A DNA stretch of 64,000 nt. Source: Clostridia bacterium. GTDB taxonomy: Bacteria > Bacillota > Clostridia > Christensenellales > Aristaeellaceae. The translations under genes and the position numbers were made by a program. Location of the stretch: positions 104,244 to 168,243 of the forward strand of contig JAGBFR010000020.1 of assembly GCA_017936375.1 (NCBI GenBank), read 5' to 3'. The stretch's first letter is position 1, and every line of letters begins with the position of its first letter. The notes beneath the pieces are model-generated. The model was not told the origin of the DNA. It did no database searches and saw only the letters and a list, made by a program, of their open reading frames with translations. This document shows, piece after piece, positions 17,481-25,977 of this stretch.

Positions 17481-17855
17481 ATGATCAAGCGGCTTATGGC
17501 GATGATCACGCCGCAGGCGCTGATCCTTCTTGCGCTGCTGCTCCTGATTCCGACAGCATTACGGTCTCAAACGACAAAACAGACTGAGAGTCTAGAACAA
17601 AGACTGGAGAAAACGCTCTCCAGGATCGAGGGGGCGGGGCGTGTCAGTGTCGTGATTGCTCTGCGAAGCGCTGAGAAGGAGACGCCTTCGCTGCTGATGA
17701 AGGAGAATGGCGCATCCGCCGGGAGCATTCCGTGCGGCGCAGCGGTGGTGGCGCAGGGGGCTGACGACCCGATTGTCCATATGCAGCTGACACAGGCTGT
17801 CTGCGCGGTGCTTGGTCTGCCGGCGTCTGCGGTCAGCGTGTCGGATGGAATGTGA
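17481..17855 (+). CDS. spoIIIAG: Short SpoIIIAG-like protein
   Basis: 124 residues, shorter than the ~200-230 of Bacillus SpoIIIAG. One N-terminal membrane helix (about 11-28) is followed by a 'SLEQRLEKTLSRIEGAGRV' segment and a compact C-terminal domain, which matches the start of the SpoIIIAG ring-building motif. In Bacillus, AG forms a large ring in the intermembrane space. The long beta-barrel insert appears to be absent here. The next gene begins 29 bases downstream. Confidence 0.7.
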   Translation: MIKRLMAMITPQALILLALLLLIPTALRSQTTKQTESLEQRLEKTLSRIEGAGRVSVVIALRSAEKETPSLLMKENGASAGSIPCGAAVVAQGADDPIVHMQLTQAVCAVLGLPASAVSVSDGM

Positions 17856-17884
17856 GATTTGCTTTGTCAGAAGGAGGATATGTG

Positions 17885-18409
17885 ATGGGCGATAAAACCC
17901 GGCGTAAGCATGCGGGGCGAGTGGCGATAAGCATTTTGCTTCTGACCATGATGGCGGCCTGCAGCTATCTTGGGGCGGGCGCGCAGGGAGGAGAAGAGCG
18001 GGTCAGCCTGCCTGTAACCCTGATTTCTGATTCGGGGGAAACTGATGGCGCGCTTTTGCCGGGACAAGGCGGAATGAGCGGCGTGCAGCACAGACTCAGC
18101 GCACAGCGCCAGGAAGAAATCAAGCTGCTTGAACAGGCGGTCGCCGGGGCGGATGCGCAGACGGCAGCCTATGCGGCCGGGCAGCAGGCGCAGATCGCCA
18201 TGAGGATGGAAAGCGAGGCGCTTGCCGGCGCGGTTCTTGAAGCGATGGGAGAGACGGAATATGCCGTATGCTGCGGCGCGGGAATCCTGACGCTCTTTCT
18301 GCCCGAGGGGACAAATGCGGACAATGTCAGCCTGATCAGCACGGTGTCCGATCAAACGGGAATTGAAGCGGAGAGCATAAAAATCATTCTCGTAAAAAAT
18401 GAAACATAA
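17885..18409 (+). CDS. spoIIIAH: Stage III sporulation protein SpoIIIAH
   Basis: 174 residues from ATG 17885 (AAGGAGG 8-9 bases upstream). An N-terminal membrane helix (about 12-32) is followed by a coiled-coil-rich linker and a YscJ/FliF-like domain at the C-terminus ('LAGAVLEAMGETEYAVCC', 'NVSLISTVSDQTGIEAESIKI'). In Bacillus it pairs with forespore SpoIIQ to bridge the two membranes. A lipobox-like 'MMAACS' also occurs at the end of the helix. It is the last gene of the operon. Confidence 0.88.
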   Translation: MGDKTRRKHAGRVAISILLLTMMAACSYLGAGAQGGEERVSLPVTLISDSGETDGALLPGQGGMSGVQHRLSAQRQEEIKLLEQAVAGADAQTAAYAAGQQAQIAMRMESEALAGAVLEAMGETEYAVCCGAGILTLFLPEGTNADNVSLISTVSDQTGIEAESIKIILVKNET

Positions 18410-18411
18410 GA

Positions 18412-18440
18412 TTGTGCGGATGACAAAAATCTGATATACT
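18412..18440 (+). promoter_or_regulatory. Promoter of the asp23-amaP unit
   Basis: TTGTGC at 18412-18417, 17-base spacer, and TATACT at 18435-18440, 30 bases before the asp23 start. Confidence 0.6.
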
Positions 18441-18470
18441 AATGAGTATCCATAGGGAGGTGTAGTTGAA

Positions 18471-19052
18471 ATGAATGAAAATGTGAGCATCGATATGGAA
18501 AAGGCCCAGGAAAACGGTCAGATCACATATGCTAATGAGGTTATTTCCACCATCGTGAGCGTTGCTACGACGGAGGTTGAGGGGATCTCCGGCATCGCCG
18601 GGACGAGCTCTCTGACCGGCCTGCTTGCCAAGGGCAAGACCCCGCGCGGCGTGCGCGTGGATATGAACGGCAATAATGTCAGCGTCGACGTGAGCGTGAC
18701 GGTGGATTATGGCATGCCGATTCAGAAGGTTGGCCGCAATGCGCAGGAGAATATCCGCAAATCGATCGAGTCCATGACGGGCATGCATGTCGAGCGTGTG
18801 GATCTTCATGTCGTCGGCGTGAGCTTCGAAAAGGAGAATCAGGAGATGCAGCAGAGCCAGAAGCTTGCTGAGATTTCCTTCGAAGAGGAGCATCCGGCCA
18901 TCGAGGAAACCGCGAAGGCCGAGCCGCAGGAAGCCCCTGCGCAGGAGGCTGCCGAGGAAGAGATCGAGAATGCGCCTGTTGTGCTCGTCGAAGAGACGGA
19001 AGATGCGGACGAAGAAAAGACGGACGAGCAGGAAGAAACCCCTGCCGAATAA
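18471..19052 (+). CDS. Asp23/Gls24 family envelope stress protein
   Basis: 193 residues. The Asp23 domain covers about 15-120 ('GQITYANEVISTIVSVATTEVEGI', written in the family as the opening strand-helix). It is followed by an acidic Ala/Glu/Pro-rich tail of about 60 residues. Asp23 proteins polymerise at the membrane and need the AmaP anchor, which is the next gene. AGGGAGGTG precedes the ATG. The cluster asp23-amaP-DUF2273 upstream of nusB is common in Clostridia (yqhY-type). Confidence 0.88.
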   Translation: MNENVSIDMEKAQENGQITYANEVISTIVSVATTEVEGISGIAGTSSLTGLLAKGKTPRGVRVDMNGNNVSVDVSVTVDYGMPIQKVGRNAQENIRKSIESMTGMHVERVDLHVVGVSFEKENQEMQQSQKLAEISFEEEHPAIEETAKAEPQEAPAQEAAEEEIENAPVVLVEETEDADEEKTDEQEETPAE

Positions 19053-19076
19053 TAGCGACCGGAGAGGAGATACATT

Positions 19077-19886
19077 ATGAAGCATCCCGTGAAGGATAGG
19101 ATCCTGATTCTGCTGCTTGCGCTGGTTGCGCTGTTTGGCACCGTGGGCGCCGTCGCCCTGGCGATGGGCAAGGTGACGCTGGATCCCGTGATTCAGCTGA
19201 TGGTCAAGGTTTCGCTGATGAGCCCGAAGGTCAAGATTGCCCTGGTTGTGGCTGCCGTGCTGCTGGCGCTGCTTGCGCTTGCGCTGATCGGCATGATTCT
19301 GCCCGCGAAGAAGAAGCGCTCCAGCAATTTTGCGATCCAGCAGAACGAAAATGGCATGGTCCGCATCTCCCTGAAGGCGCTTGATACGCTCGTGCAGAAG
19401 TGCCTGGACAAGCATGCGGAGCTGAAGGTTGTTACCTCCACGCTCTTCAGCGACGAGGAGAGTGTGCGCGTGGATGTTCATATTGCCCTCCAGTCCGATA
19501 TCAGCATGCCGCTGGCCATTTCTGCCCTGCAGAAGCAGATCAAGAAGTACCTTGAGGCCTGCTCCGGCGTGGTGGTCAAGGAGGTCCGCATTTTCGTTGA
19601 CAGCACGCTGCCGGCGAATGAAGACACTGCGAAGTCTCCGTATGCGATCCCGGCCTCTCTGCTTGGCATGGAGCAGGAATCCCTGCCTGCCGCGGAGGAG
19701 AAGGAAGAGATGATTCTCGAGGTCGAGGAGAAGACCGTCGAGGAGCCCGTGCAGGAAAAGGCTGCTGAAGAAGCGCCTGCTGAGGAAGCGCCTGTGCAGG
19801 AGGCTGCGGAGGAAGCGCCCGTCGAGCAGGAGCAGGCTGCCGCGGCCGAGGATGAGCCGATCTTCTCGGACGCCATGGACGCGTAA
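19077..19886 (+). CDS. amaP: AmaP-like membrane anchor for Asp23
   Basis: 269 residues. Two N-terminal helices (about 8-28 and 52-74) form a hairpin, then a soluble Asp23-like region ('ISLKALDTLVQKCLDKHAEL', 'LPLAISALQKQIKKYLEA'-type pattern) and an acidic tail with near-repeats of EEAPAEEAPVQEAAEEAPVE. The tail resembles that of the preceding Asp23 protein. AmaP anchors Asp23 to the membrane in Staphylococcus. It is co-transcribed with its neighbours. Confidence 0.82.
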   Translation: MKHPVKDRILILLLALVALFGTVGAVALAMGKVTLDPVIQLMVKVSLMSPKVKIALVVAAVLLALLALALIGMILPAKKKRSSNFAIQQNENGMVRISLKALDTLVQKCLDKHAELKVVTSTLFSDEESVRVDVHIALQSDISMPLAISALQKQIKKYLEACSGVVVKEVRIFVDSTLPANEDTAKSPYAIPASLLGMEQESLPAAEEKEEMILEVEEKTVEEPVQEKAAEEAPAEEAPVQEAAEEAPVEQEQAAAAEDEPIFSDAMDA

Positions 19887-19905
19887 TCCCGCGAGGTGAA
19901 CAGAT

Positions 19906-20148
19906 ATGATGGACCTGAGATCCTTCTTTGACCAGATGTTTACGCCGGGTACGGTTCCGTGCGCCATCTTCGGCGCGGTTGCGGGCCTTCTCATTGCGAT
20001 TCTCTGTCTGCTTGTCGGCGTCGGAAAGACGCTGATCATCGCAGCATTCTGCATTGCCGGCGCGTTTATCGGCGGCTGCAGGGATAAGAAAGCGGTTCTT
20101 GACAAGATCCGCCATTTCTTCAGCGACGACGGCGGCACGGAGGAGTAA
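19906..20148 (+). CDS. DUF2273-like small membrane protein
   Basis: 80 residues with two close membrane helices (about 17-38 and 42-58) and a charged C-terminus. Its position after amaP and its size match the DUF2273 proteins that accompany Asp23/AmaP. GAGGTG lies upstream. The molecular role is not known. Confidence 0.75.
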   Translation: MMDLRSFFDQMFTPGTVPCAIFGAVAGLLIAILCLLVGVGKTLIIAAFCIAGAFIGGCRDKKAVLDKIRHFFSDDGGTEE

Positions 20149-20203
20149 AATCTTCCCCGCTTGATTCAGAAGATACGAATTCATTGAACGGAGCATAAAA
20201 CCA

Positions 20204-20608
20204 ATGGCACGTCCTATTGCGCGCGAGGCTGCGATGCAGCTCGTGTTTGAACAGTTGTTTGGCGGCGACGGCGAGGCGAAAACGCTCGTCGATCTGATCG
20301 ACTATGTGCCCAGCGAGGCGGATAAGGCGTATATCGAATCCGTTGTCGCCGGCGTCCATGAGCATGCCGCTGAAATCGATCAGGAGATTGCTTCCTGCCT
20401 TCGTGGATGGACGCTGGCGCGTCTTTCCCGTGTCGATTTGTCCATCCTTCGTCTCTCCGTGTATGAGATGAAGTACGGCGGAATGCCGGTCGCGGTCTCG
20501 ATTAACGAGGCTGTCGAACTGACCCGCAAGTATTCCGCTGAAGAGTCCTGCCCGTTTGTCAACGGCGTGCTGGGCACAATCAGCAGAAGGATGGCGGCGA
20601 AGGAATGA
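20204..20608 (+). CDS. nusB: Transcription antitermination factor NusB
   Basis: 134 residues, all-helical NusB fold starting 'ARPIAREAAMQLVFEQLF' and containing 'RVDLSILRLSVYEMKYG' and 'SINEAVELTRKYS', the family signatures. NusB with NusE binds boxA RNA and supports rRNA antitermination; an rRNA operon starts at the right end of the window. The stop overlaps the next start by 4 bases. Confidence 0.94.
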   Translation: MARPIAREAAMQLVFEQLFGGDGEAKTLVDLIDYVPSEADKAYIESVVAGVHEHAAEIDQEIASCLRGWTLARLSRVDLSILRLSVYEMKYGGMPVAVSINEAVELTRKYSAEESCPFVNGVLGTISRRMAAKE

Positions 20609-21573
20609 GAGCTGTGCTTGGCATTGATACCAGCTGCTACACGACTTCTGCAGCGCTGGTATCGCTTGAGGGAGAATTGATTGCGTCCTGCCGCCGCCTT
20701 CTCGTCGTTGAGGAGGGGGCGCGCGGACTCCAGCAGTCGCAGGGGCTCTTTCAGCATGTCAAGAATCTGCCGGAAATGATCGCAGGTGTGATGGACGAGG
20801 CGCAGGGCGCGCAGATCTGTGCGGTATGCGCGAGCGTTCGTCCCCGTCCTGCGGAAGAATCCTATATGCCCGTCTTCCGTGCGGGTGAAAGTCAGGCGCG
20901 CGCAGCGGCAGCATTGTTGCGCGTGCCTTTTTATCCATCCAGCCATCAGGAGGGGCATGTGCGCGCGGCGATGGTCGACTCGGGAATCAATCCTGAAAGC
21001 CCATTTCTTGCGCTGCATCTTTCCGGCGGGACAACGGAGATTCTTCTTTGCGATCACGGCAGACTGACGCTGCTGGGGGGCAGCCTTGACCTGCATGCGG
21101 GGCAGCTGGTGGACAGGACCGGCGTGCGCATGGGCTTGGGCTTTCCGGCCGGGCCGGCTCTAGAGCGTCTTGCCATGCAGGGCGCTGAGAAAGGGCTTGT
21201 GCAGGGGTTGATCGGCGTGTCGGTCAAGGGCGTCAGCTGCAACATGGCCGGCGCTGAGAATAAGACTGCAAACTGGCTCGAAATGGGCGAGATGCCCCGT
21301 GAGCAGATTGCAGCAGAGGTGTTTGATTTTCTCAGCCGTTCGATTATCCGGATGATTGAGAATGCATGCGAAACAACGGGCTGCCGTCAGGCGCTGCTGG
21401 CTGGGGGCGTCGCCTCCTCTGTGCTGCTCAGGCAGATGCTGCTGGAGCGGGCAAGGAAGCGCAGGCTGCGCTGCCGGCTGCACTTTGCCCGGCCGGAGCT
21501 ATCCGGTGATAATGCGGTTGGCGTTGCGCTGCTTGGCGCACGGAGGGCCGCTCAGGAGCAGGCGAAGGGATGA
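20605..21573 (+). CDS. TsaD/Kae1-like (Gcp) protein, paralogue
   Basis: 322 residues of the ASKHA fold. The metal-binding HxEGH-type motif is '[10 protein letters not shown]' near residue 112, the phosphate loop is '[10 protein letters not shown]', and the C-terminal '[13 protein letters not shown]' and '[13 protein letters not shown]' match the family. It is related to TsaD, the tRNA N6-threonylcarbamoyladenosine transferase, but is diverged and lacks neighbours tsaB or tsaE. It is therefore probably the clostridial paralogue often named peptidase M22-like rather than the main TsaD. Its substrate is unknown. Confidence 0.8.
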   Translation: MRAVLGIDTSCYTTSAALVSLEGELIASCRRLLVVEEGARGLQQSQGLFQHVKNLPEMIAGVMDEAQGAQICAVCASVRPRPAEESYMPVFRAGESQARAAAALLRVPFYPSSHQEGHVRAAMVDSGINPESPFLALHLSGGTTEILLCDHGRLTLLGGSLDLHAGQLVDRTGVRMGLGFPAGPALERLAMQGAEKGLVQGLIGVSVKGVSCNMAGAENKTANWLEMGEMPREQIAAEVFDFLSRSIIRMIENACETTGCRQALLAGGVASSVLLRQMLLERARKRRLRCRLHFARPELSGDNAVGVALLGARRAAQEQAKG

Positions 21574-21601
21574 ATCCTTTGCCTTGGATAAGGAGGATAT
21601 T

Positions 21602-22447
21602 ATGGCTGCGGTAATGATTGACGGCCGCGCGGTTGCGGCGAAATGGAAAGAAGAGATCGCCGGGCAGACGCGCGAGATGATCGAAAGAGGCGTGACGCCG
21701 CATCTGGCAGTCGTACTCGTGGGCGAGAATGCGGCCAGTCAGGTTTACGTCCGCAATAAGGAAAATGCCTGCAGGAAGGCGGGCATGGGATCGACGGTGA
21801 TCCGGCTTGAGGAGGACTGCAGCCAGCAGGCGCTTGAAGAGGTCGTAAAAGGGCTCAATCAGGATCCTGCTGTGCATGGTATTCTGGTACAGCTGCCGCT
21901 GCCCGCCCATCTTGACGAAGCTGCCGTGCTGCGCCTGATAGATCCGGATAAGGATGTGGATGGTTTCCATGCGATGAACTCCGGCCGGCTGATGAATGGA
22001 CAGAAGGGTTTTGTGCCCTGCACGCCGCTGGGCGTGATGAAGCTGCTGGAGGCGTATGATATTCCTGTCAGAGGGAAGCATGCCGTAGTGATCGGCCGCA
22101 GCAATATTGTCGGCAAGCCGATGGCCATGCTGCTGCTGGCGGCGGATGCGACGGTGACGGTCTGCCATTCCCGTACGCAGAATCTGAGCGAGATTGTCCG
22201 TCAGGCGGATATTGTGGTGGCTGCCGTCGGCAGGGCTGGCTTTGTCACCAAGGATATGATCAAGCCGGGCGCTGTGGTGATCGATGTGGGTATCAACCGC
22301 GTCGATGGGGCGATTGTTGGAGATGTTGATCCTGAAGTGGCGCAGAAGGCTGGATATCTGACGCCCGTTCCCGGCGGAGTGGGGCAGATGACGATCGCCA
22401 TGCTGCTGCACAATACACTGGAAGCGGTCAGGCTTCATGGCTGGTAA
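21602..22447 (+). CDS. folD: Bifunctional methylenetetrahydrofolate dehydrogenase/cyclohydrolase
   Basis: 281 residues from ATG 21602 (AAGGAGG 8 bases upstream). '[13 protein letters not shown]' holds the catalytic Tyr49 and Lys53; '[11 protein letters not shown]' and '[13 protein letters not shown]' line the folate site; '[13 protein letters not shown]' is the NADP loop; '[11 protein letters not shown]' ends the family signature. It interconverts 5,10-methylene- and 10-formyl-THF. It overlaps xseA by 11 bases. Confidence 0.95.
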   Translation: MAAVMIDGRAVAAKWKEEIAGQTREMIERGVTPHLAVVLVGENAASQVYVRNKENACRKAGMGSTVIRLEEDCSQQALEEVVKGLNQDPAVHGILVQLPLPAHLDEAAVLRLIDPDKDVDGFHAMNSGRLMNGQKGFVPCTPLGVMKLLEAYDIPVRGKHAVVIGRSNIVGKPMAMLLLAADATVTVCHSRTQNLSEIVRQADIVVAAVGRAGFVTKDMIKPGAVVIDVGINRVDGAIVGDVDPEVAQKAGYLTPVPGGVGQMTIAMLLHNTLEAVRLHGW

Positions 22448-23666
22448 GCTGACGCTGAGCGTTTCGCAGCTCAACGAATATGTCCGGCGGATGTTTCAGC
22501 TCGATCCGATGCTTACGCGGGTCGACCTGAAGGGAGAAATCAGCAATCTGAAGTTTCACCAGTCCGGCATGCTCTTCTTTACGCTCAAGGATGATGGCGC
22601 CGCCATCGACTGCGCCATGTCGGAGAGCGACGTCTTCCGGCTGCAGGTTGAGCCGTTTGAGGGCATGCGTGCGGTGGTTACGGGCAGCGTCAGCCTCTAT
22701 ACGCGTACGGGCAGATATCAGTTCTACGCGTCGTCAGTCCGGGCGGATGGTGTTGGCGCGCTCTACGAGCAGCTTCTTGCGCTGAAATCGAAACTTTCGG
22801 GCGAGGGTCTGTTTGCGCAGGAGAGAAAGAGACCGATTCCCTGTTTTCAGGATACAATCGGCGTCGTCTCTTCACCGACGGGCGCTGTGATCCATGATAT
22901 ATGCAATGTGGCGTACCGGCGCGATCCGCAGGCGCGTATTCTGCTGTGCCCGGCAAGGGTGCAGGGCGTAGGCGCGGCGGAGGAAATCGTTCGCGCCATT
23001 GAGATGCTTGAAAAAATGGACAGCGTCAGCGTGATCATCGTTGCAAGAGGCGGCGGCTCGATGGAGGATTTATGGGTTTTCAACAGCGAGCCGGTTGTGC
23101 GCGCGATTTCCCGGTGTTCAAAGCCTGTCATTTCGGCGATTGGACACGAGACGGATGTCACGCTTTCTGATCTTGCGGCGGATTTAAGGGCGCCGACGCC
23201 ATCGGCTGCGGCAGAGTGCGCTGTTCCTGTCAGAAAGGAAATGGAGAAGGAGCTCCGTGCGCTGCGCGAACAGCTTGACCGCAGCGCTGCGGATATGCTT
23301 CTCTCTGCAGAGGTTAATCTGAAGGTGCTTACCGCGCGTCTTGATGCGTTGAATCCGCAGATGGGGCTGATTCGCGGGCGAGAAAGGCTCGATGAGGCCA
23401 AACGCCGCCTGCGTGAGACAATGCTGCGCAGACTTGACGAGATCGGAAATGACCTCCGTCAGAAGGAGAATGCACTTAGCCTGCTCAGCCCGTATGCTGT
23501 GCTCTTGCGGGGATATGCGATTGTCATGAAAAATGGCTGTGCGCAGACAGGCGCGAAAGGGCTCTGCGAGGGCGATGAGCTGGAAATCCGGTTTGCGGAC
23601 GGCAATGTAAAGAGCAGGGTCATCGGCGGGACCGAGGAACCTGACAGACGGGAGGAAAAGCCATGA
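22437..23666 (+). CDS. xseA: Exodeoxyribonuclease VII large subunit
   Basis: 409 residues. N-terminal OB fold ('[20 protein letters not shown]') and the XseA core with '[11 protein letters not shown]', '[11 protein letters not shown]' and 'GHETDVTL' are present, then a coiled-coil region. With XseB it degrades single-stranded DNA to short oligonucleotides. It starts inside folD and its stop overlaps the xseB start (ATGA), giving a tightly coupled folD-xseA-xseB-ispA run. Confidence 0.95.
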   Translation: MAGKLTLSVSQLNEYVRRMFQLDPMLTRVDLKGEISNLKFHQSGMLFFTLKDDGAAIDCAMSESDVFRLQVEPFEGMRAVVTGSVSLYTRTGRYQFYASSVRADGVGALYEQLLALKSKLSGEGLFAQERKRPIPCFQDTIGVVSSPTGAVIHDICNVAYRRDPQARILLCPARVQGVGAAEEIVRAIEMLEKMDSVSVIIVARGGGSMEDLWVFNSEPVVRAISRCSKPVISAIGHETDVTLSDLAADLRAPTPSAAAECAVPVRKEMEKELRALREQLDRSAADMLLSAEVNLKVLTARLDALNPQMGLIRGRERLDEAKRRLRETMLRRLDEIGNDLRQKENALSLLSPYAVLLRGYAIVMKNGCAQTGAKGLCEGDELEIRFADGNVKSRVIGGTEEPDRREEKP

Positions 23667-23917
23667 CCCAGAGCACGGCCAGAAGAAAGAAGAAGCTCTC
23701 ATTCGAAGAGGGCATGGAGCAGCTCGAGGCGCTTACGCAGCGTCTTGGAAATGGCGGGCTCTCTGTGGATGAGTCGATGAAGCTGTATGAAGAAGGCGTT
23801 GCGCTGAGCAGACAGCTCGAGCAGATTCTTGCGGAACATCGGAAAAAGCTGGAAATGATCGATCCCGAAACCGGTGAGATTACATCTTTTGAGGAGAACG
23901 AAAATGAATTATCCTGA
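23663..23917 (+). CDS. xseB: Exodeoxyribonuclease VII small subunit
   Basis: 84 residues with 'LSFEEGMEQLEALTQRLGNG' and 'LSVDESMKLYEEGVAL', the XseB helical-hairpin signature. Several copies wrap the XseA coiled coil. It overlaps both xseA (4 bases) and ispA (14 bases). Confidence 0.95.
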   Translation: MTQSTARRKKKLSFEEGMEQLEALTQRLGNGGLSVDESMKLYEEGVALSRQLEQILAEHRKKLEMIDPETGEITSFEENENELS

Positions 23918-24818
23918 GCAATACAGCCTGTATGTAGATTTGGTTGAAAAGACGCTTGAGCGCCTGCTGCCGGAGCAGGAGGATCTCTGCCCGAAGGAGA
24001 CTGGCGTGATTCCTGCTCATCTTTGTGAGAGCATGCGCTACAGTCTGCTCGCGGGCGGCAAGCGTGTGCGTCCTGTGCTGCTGCTGGCGGCGTGCGATAT
24101 GCTTGCCGGCAGCACGGAGCAGGGCGAGGTCAGCGCAGCGGCGCTGGAGATGATTCATACCTATTCGCTGATTCATGACGACCTACCGGGCATGGACGAT
24201 GACGATTATCGCCGGGGCAGACTGACCAATCACAAGGTCTACGGTGTGGGTCATGCCATTCTGGCGGGCGACGGTCTGCTCAATTATGCGTATGAATGCA
24301 TGTTGGCCGACGCGCTGCGCTGGAAGGATAATCTTGAGAATCATGTAAAGGCTGCTCAGGCGATTGCCAACAGGAGCGGCGTGGCCGGCATGATTGCGGG
24401 CCAGAGCCTGGATCTGCTCAGCGAACATATGGAACCGGATGCGCAGCGCCTTGGCTACATCCATATGCACAAGACGGCGGATCTGCTCACGGCGCCTCTG
24501 ATCGCCGCCGCGTATCTCTGCGGTGCGGATGAGGAGAAGATGCAGGCGCTTTCGCGCTTTGGCGCATGCGTGGGTCTCGCCTTCCAGATTGACGACGATC
24601 TGCTGGATATTGAGGGCGATGCGGCGCAGCTTGGAAAACAGACCGGTATGGACGCACAGCGGGGCAAGATGACATGGCCGTCGCTGGTTGGCGTCGATGC
24701 GGCAAAGGCGCGCTCCCGCGAGCTTTGGGATGAGGCGCTTGCAGCGCTTGATGTGTTCGGTGATGCCGCGTGGTTCATGCGCGGCTTTGCGCAGCAGCTG
24801 CGTGAGCGCAAGAAATAA
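23904..24818 (+). CDS. ispA: Polyprenyl (farnesyl/geranyl) diphosphate synthase
   Basis: 304 residues from ATG 23904. First aspartate-rich motif 'HDDLPGMDDDD' (about 91-101) and second 'QIDDDLLDIEGD' (about 227-238) bind Mg-diphosphate; 'GGKRVRPVLL' binds isopentenyl diphosphate. It condenses IPP with allylic diphosphates to farnesyl or geranylgeranyl diphosphate. It forms one isoprenoid unit with dxs at 26627, with a PAP2-like gene and the OLE RNA between them. Confidence 0.93.
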   Translation: MNYPEQYSLYVDLVEKTLERLLPEQEDLCPKETGVIPAHLCESMRYSLLAGGKRVRPVLLLAACDMLAGSTEQGEVSAAALEMIHTYSLIHDDLPGMDDDDYRRGRLTNHKVYGVGHAILAGDGLLNYAYECMLADALRWKDNLENHVKAAQAIANRSGVAGMIAGQSLDLLSEHMEPDAQRLGYIHMHKTADLLTAPLIAAAYLCGADEEKMQALSRFGACVGLAFQIDDDLLDIEGDAAQLGKQTGMDAQRGKMTWPSLVGVDAAKARSRELWDEALAALDVFGDAAWFMRGFAQQLRERKK

Positions 24819-24839
24819 TGCATGTATGGAGGAATGTGC

Positions 24840-25286
24840 ATGAGCATATTGCTTGACATTTTCAGCAATCGGGCGATTCTCGCTGCAGCGGCGGCGTGGG
24901 CGACTGCACAGATTCTGAAGGTGATCCTGACGCTGATCGTCAGCAGAAAGATCGATTACAGCCGTATGGTGGGCTCCGGCGGCATGCCGAGCTCCCATTC
25001 GGCGATGGTCTGCGCGCTGGTGACAGCGATCGGCTTCAGGGAGGGATTCACGTCCTCCATCTTTGCGCTGGCGCTCGGCTTTGCCTGCGTGGTGATGTAT
25101 GATGCGGCGGGCGTGCGCCGCTCGACGGGCAAGAATGCAGCCGTGATCAATCATCTGCTGGACGGTCTTGTCGGCAATGGCTTCGTCTTTGACGAAGAGC
25201 GCCTGCAGGAGCTTGTCGGCCATACCCCTGTCCAGGTCTGCGCCGGCGCGCTGCTGGGCATTCTGATCGGTACGCTGATCGGGTGA
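24840..25286 (+). CDS. Divergent PAP2-family (DUF212, YuiD-like) membrane protein
   Basis: 148 residues from ATG 24840 (GGAGGA 6 bases upstream). Four or so hydrophobic segments and the motifs 'SGGMPSSHSAMVCAL' and 'YDAAGVRRSTGKNAAVIN' match DUF212, a diverged acid-phosphatase/lipid-phosphatase fold. A role on polyprenyl or phosphatidyl phosphates would suit the neighbouring isoprenoid genes, but this is inference. The OLE RNA promoter lies in the 70 bases after its stop. Confidence 0.85.
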   Translation: MSILLDIFSNRAILAAAAAWATAQILKVILTLIVSRKIDYSRMVGSGGMPSSHSAMVCALVTAIGFREGFTSSIFALALGFACVVMYDAAGVRRSTGKNAAVINHLLDGLVGNGFVFDEERLQELVGHTPVQVCAGALLGILIGTLIG

Positions 25287-25323
25287 TCGGCTGACCAGTT
25301 TGGGCTTCTTCACAAGGGAACAC

Positions 25324-25352
25324 TTGCGGGAGCTTGACAGCTGTGGTATAAT
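25324..25352 (+). promoter_or_regulatory. Promoter of the OLE RNA
   Basis: TTGCGG at 25324-25329, 17-base spacer, and a consensus TATAAT at 25347-25352. A TTGACA at 25334 is too close to this -10 to be its -35. Transcription should start near 25359. Confidence 0.65.
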
Positions 25353-25358
25353 CGTCAT

Positions 25359-25960
25359 CAGGTGGTGCAGTATTCTAGTCAGCAGAGTTTCTTCTGAAGA
25401 CGGGGCTAAAAATCCGTTAAAGGGCATATCGATGAAGTTCCTGGCAGCGGCTGCTGACGCCCAGTCGGGGGTCGTTGCTGGGAGTAAGAATTATGGGCGG
25501 CCGTCAATGGCATGATGGAGTTCGACCCATTTTTCGTGGAGGCATGACGGTCTTCCGTCATGAAAACCTGCATGGTGGTACAAAGTCTGCCTGCAGTGTA
25601 GCCTGCCTTGAGTGGTTGTGGCGGATCATGGAACAACGCGCGGTGACCAAAAGCGAAGGAAACCGCGGCGATCGCTGTGTGAAACCAGGGCTGCAAAAGA
25701 GGCTAGGAAGTTACCGACGCTGCCGAGGAAAGCTCCTAGACTGTCGATGAGGATATAGCAGAGATTACAGTGTGGACTCAGTGGTAATTCGGTCACGCGT
25801 GCGGAAACGGCGCGAAGCATGCTTTCAAGGGAAACCGCTCCTATGGCGACAGGGAGTAGCATGCGGGGAAATCCTACCGAACCTATGCCGCAAGGTTTAT
25901 TTGTTATATCACCACCTATCTTTTGACAATCTGCCCACGCTGTTTACGTGGGCTTTTTTC
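25359..25960 (+). ncRNA. ole: OLE RNA (ornate, large, extremophilic)
   Basis: A ~600-base stretch without a credible gene, bounded by a promoter and a strong terminator. It has strong internal structure: a perfect 8-bp hairpin CATGACGG-TCTT-CCGTCATG at 25543-25562, and a 7-bp pair GCATGCT (25817-25823) with AGCATGC (25858-25864) enclosing a CTCC/GGAG helix. Size and context match the known OLE RNA, which in Bacillus halodurans and many Clostridia lies between ispA and dxs next to the gene for its protein partner OapA. OLE forms a membrane ribonucleoprotein linked to ethanol, cold and Mg2+ tolerance. Identification is by synteny, size and structure; I could not align it to the covariance model. 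The ends are estimated. Confidence 0.85.
25933..25959 (+). terminator. Terminator of the OLE RNA
   Basis: GCCCACG and CGTGGGC form a 7-bp stem with a 7-base loop, followed by six T residues. It sits only 18 bases before the oapA start, so oapA needs read-through or a processed longer transcript. Confidence 0.88.
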
Positions 25961-25977
25961 AAATTGGAGTGTAATCT

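Noticed and set aside
25334-25352. TTGACA at 25334 as the -35 of the TATAAT at 25347
   Set aside because: Only 7 bases separate them; TTGCGG at 25324 has the correct 17-base spacing.
25300-25750. Open frames of 71-91 codons in the ole region
   Set aside because: They overlap each other, lack ribosome sites and family resemblance, and lie in a structured RNA with its own promoter and terminator.
25700-25760. Possible RNase P RNA, from 'CCGAGGAAAGCTCC' resembling GAGGAAAGUCC
   Set aside because: The element is about 360 bases into the transcript rather than near its 5' end, and no matching 3' P4 strand (ACAGAA type) is seen; context fits OLE RNA.
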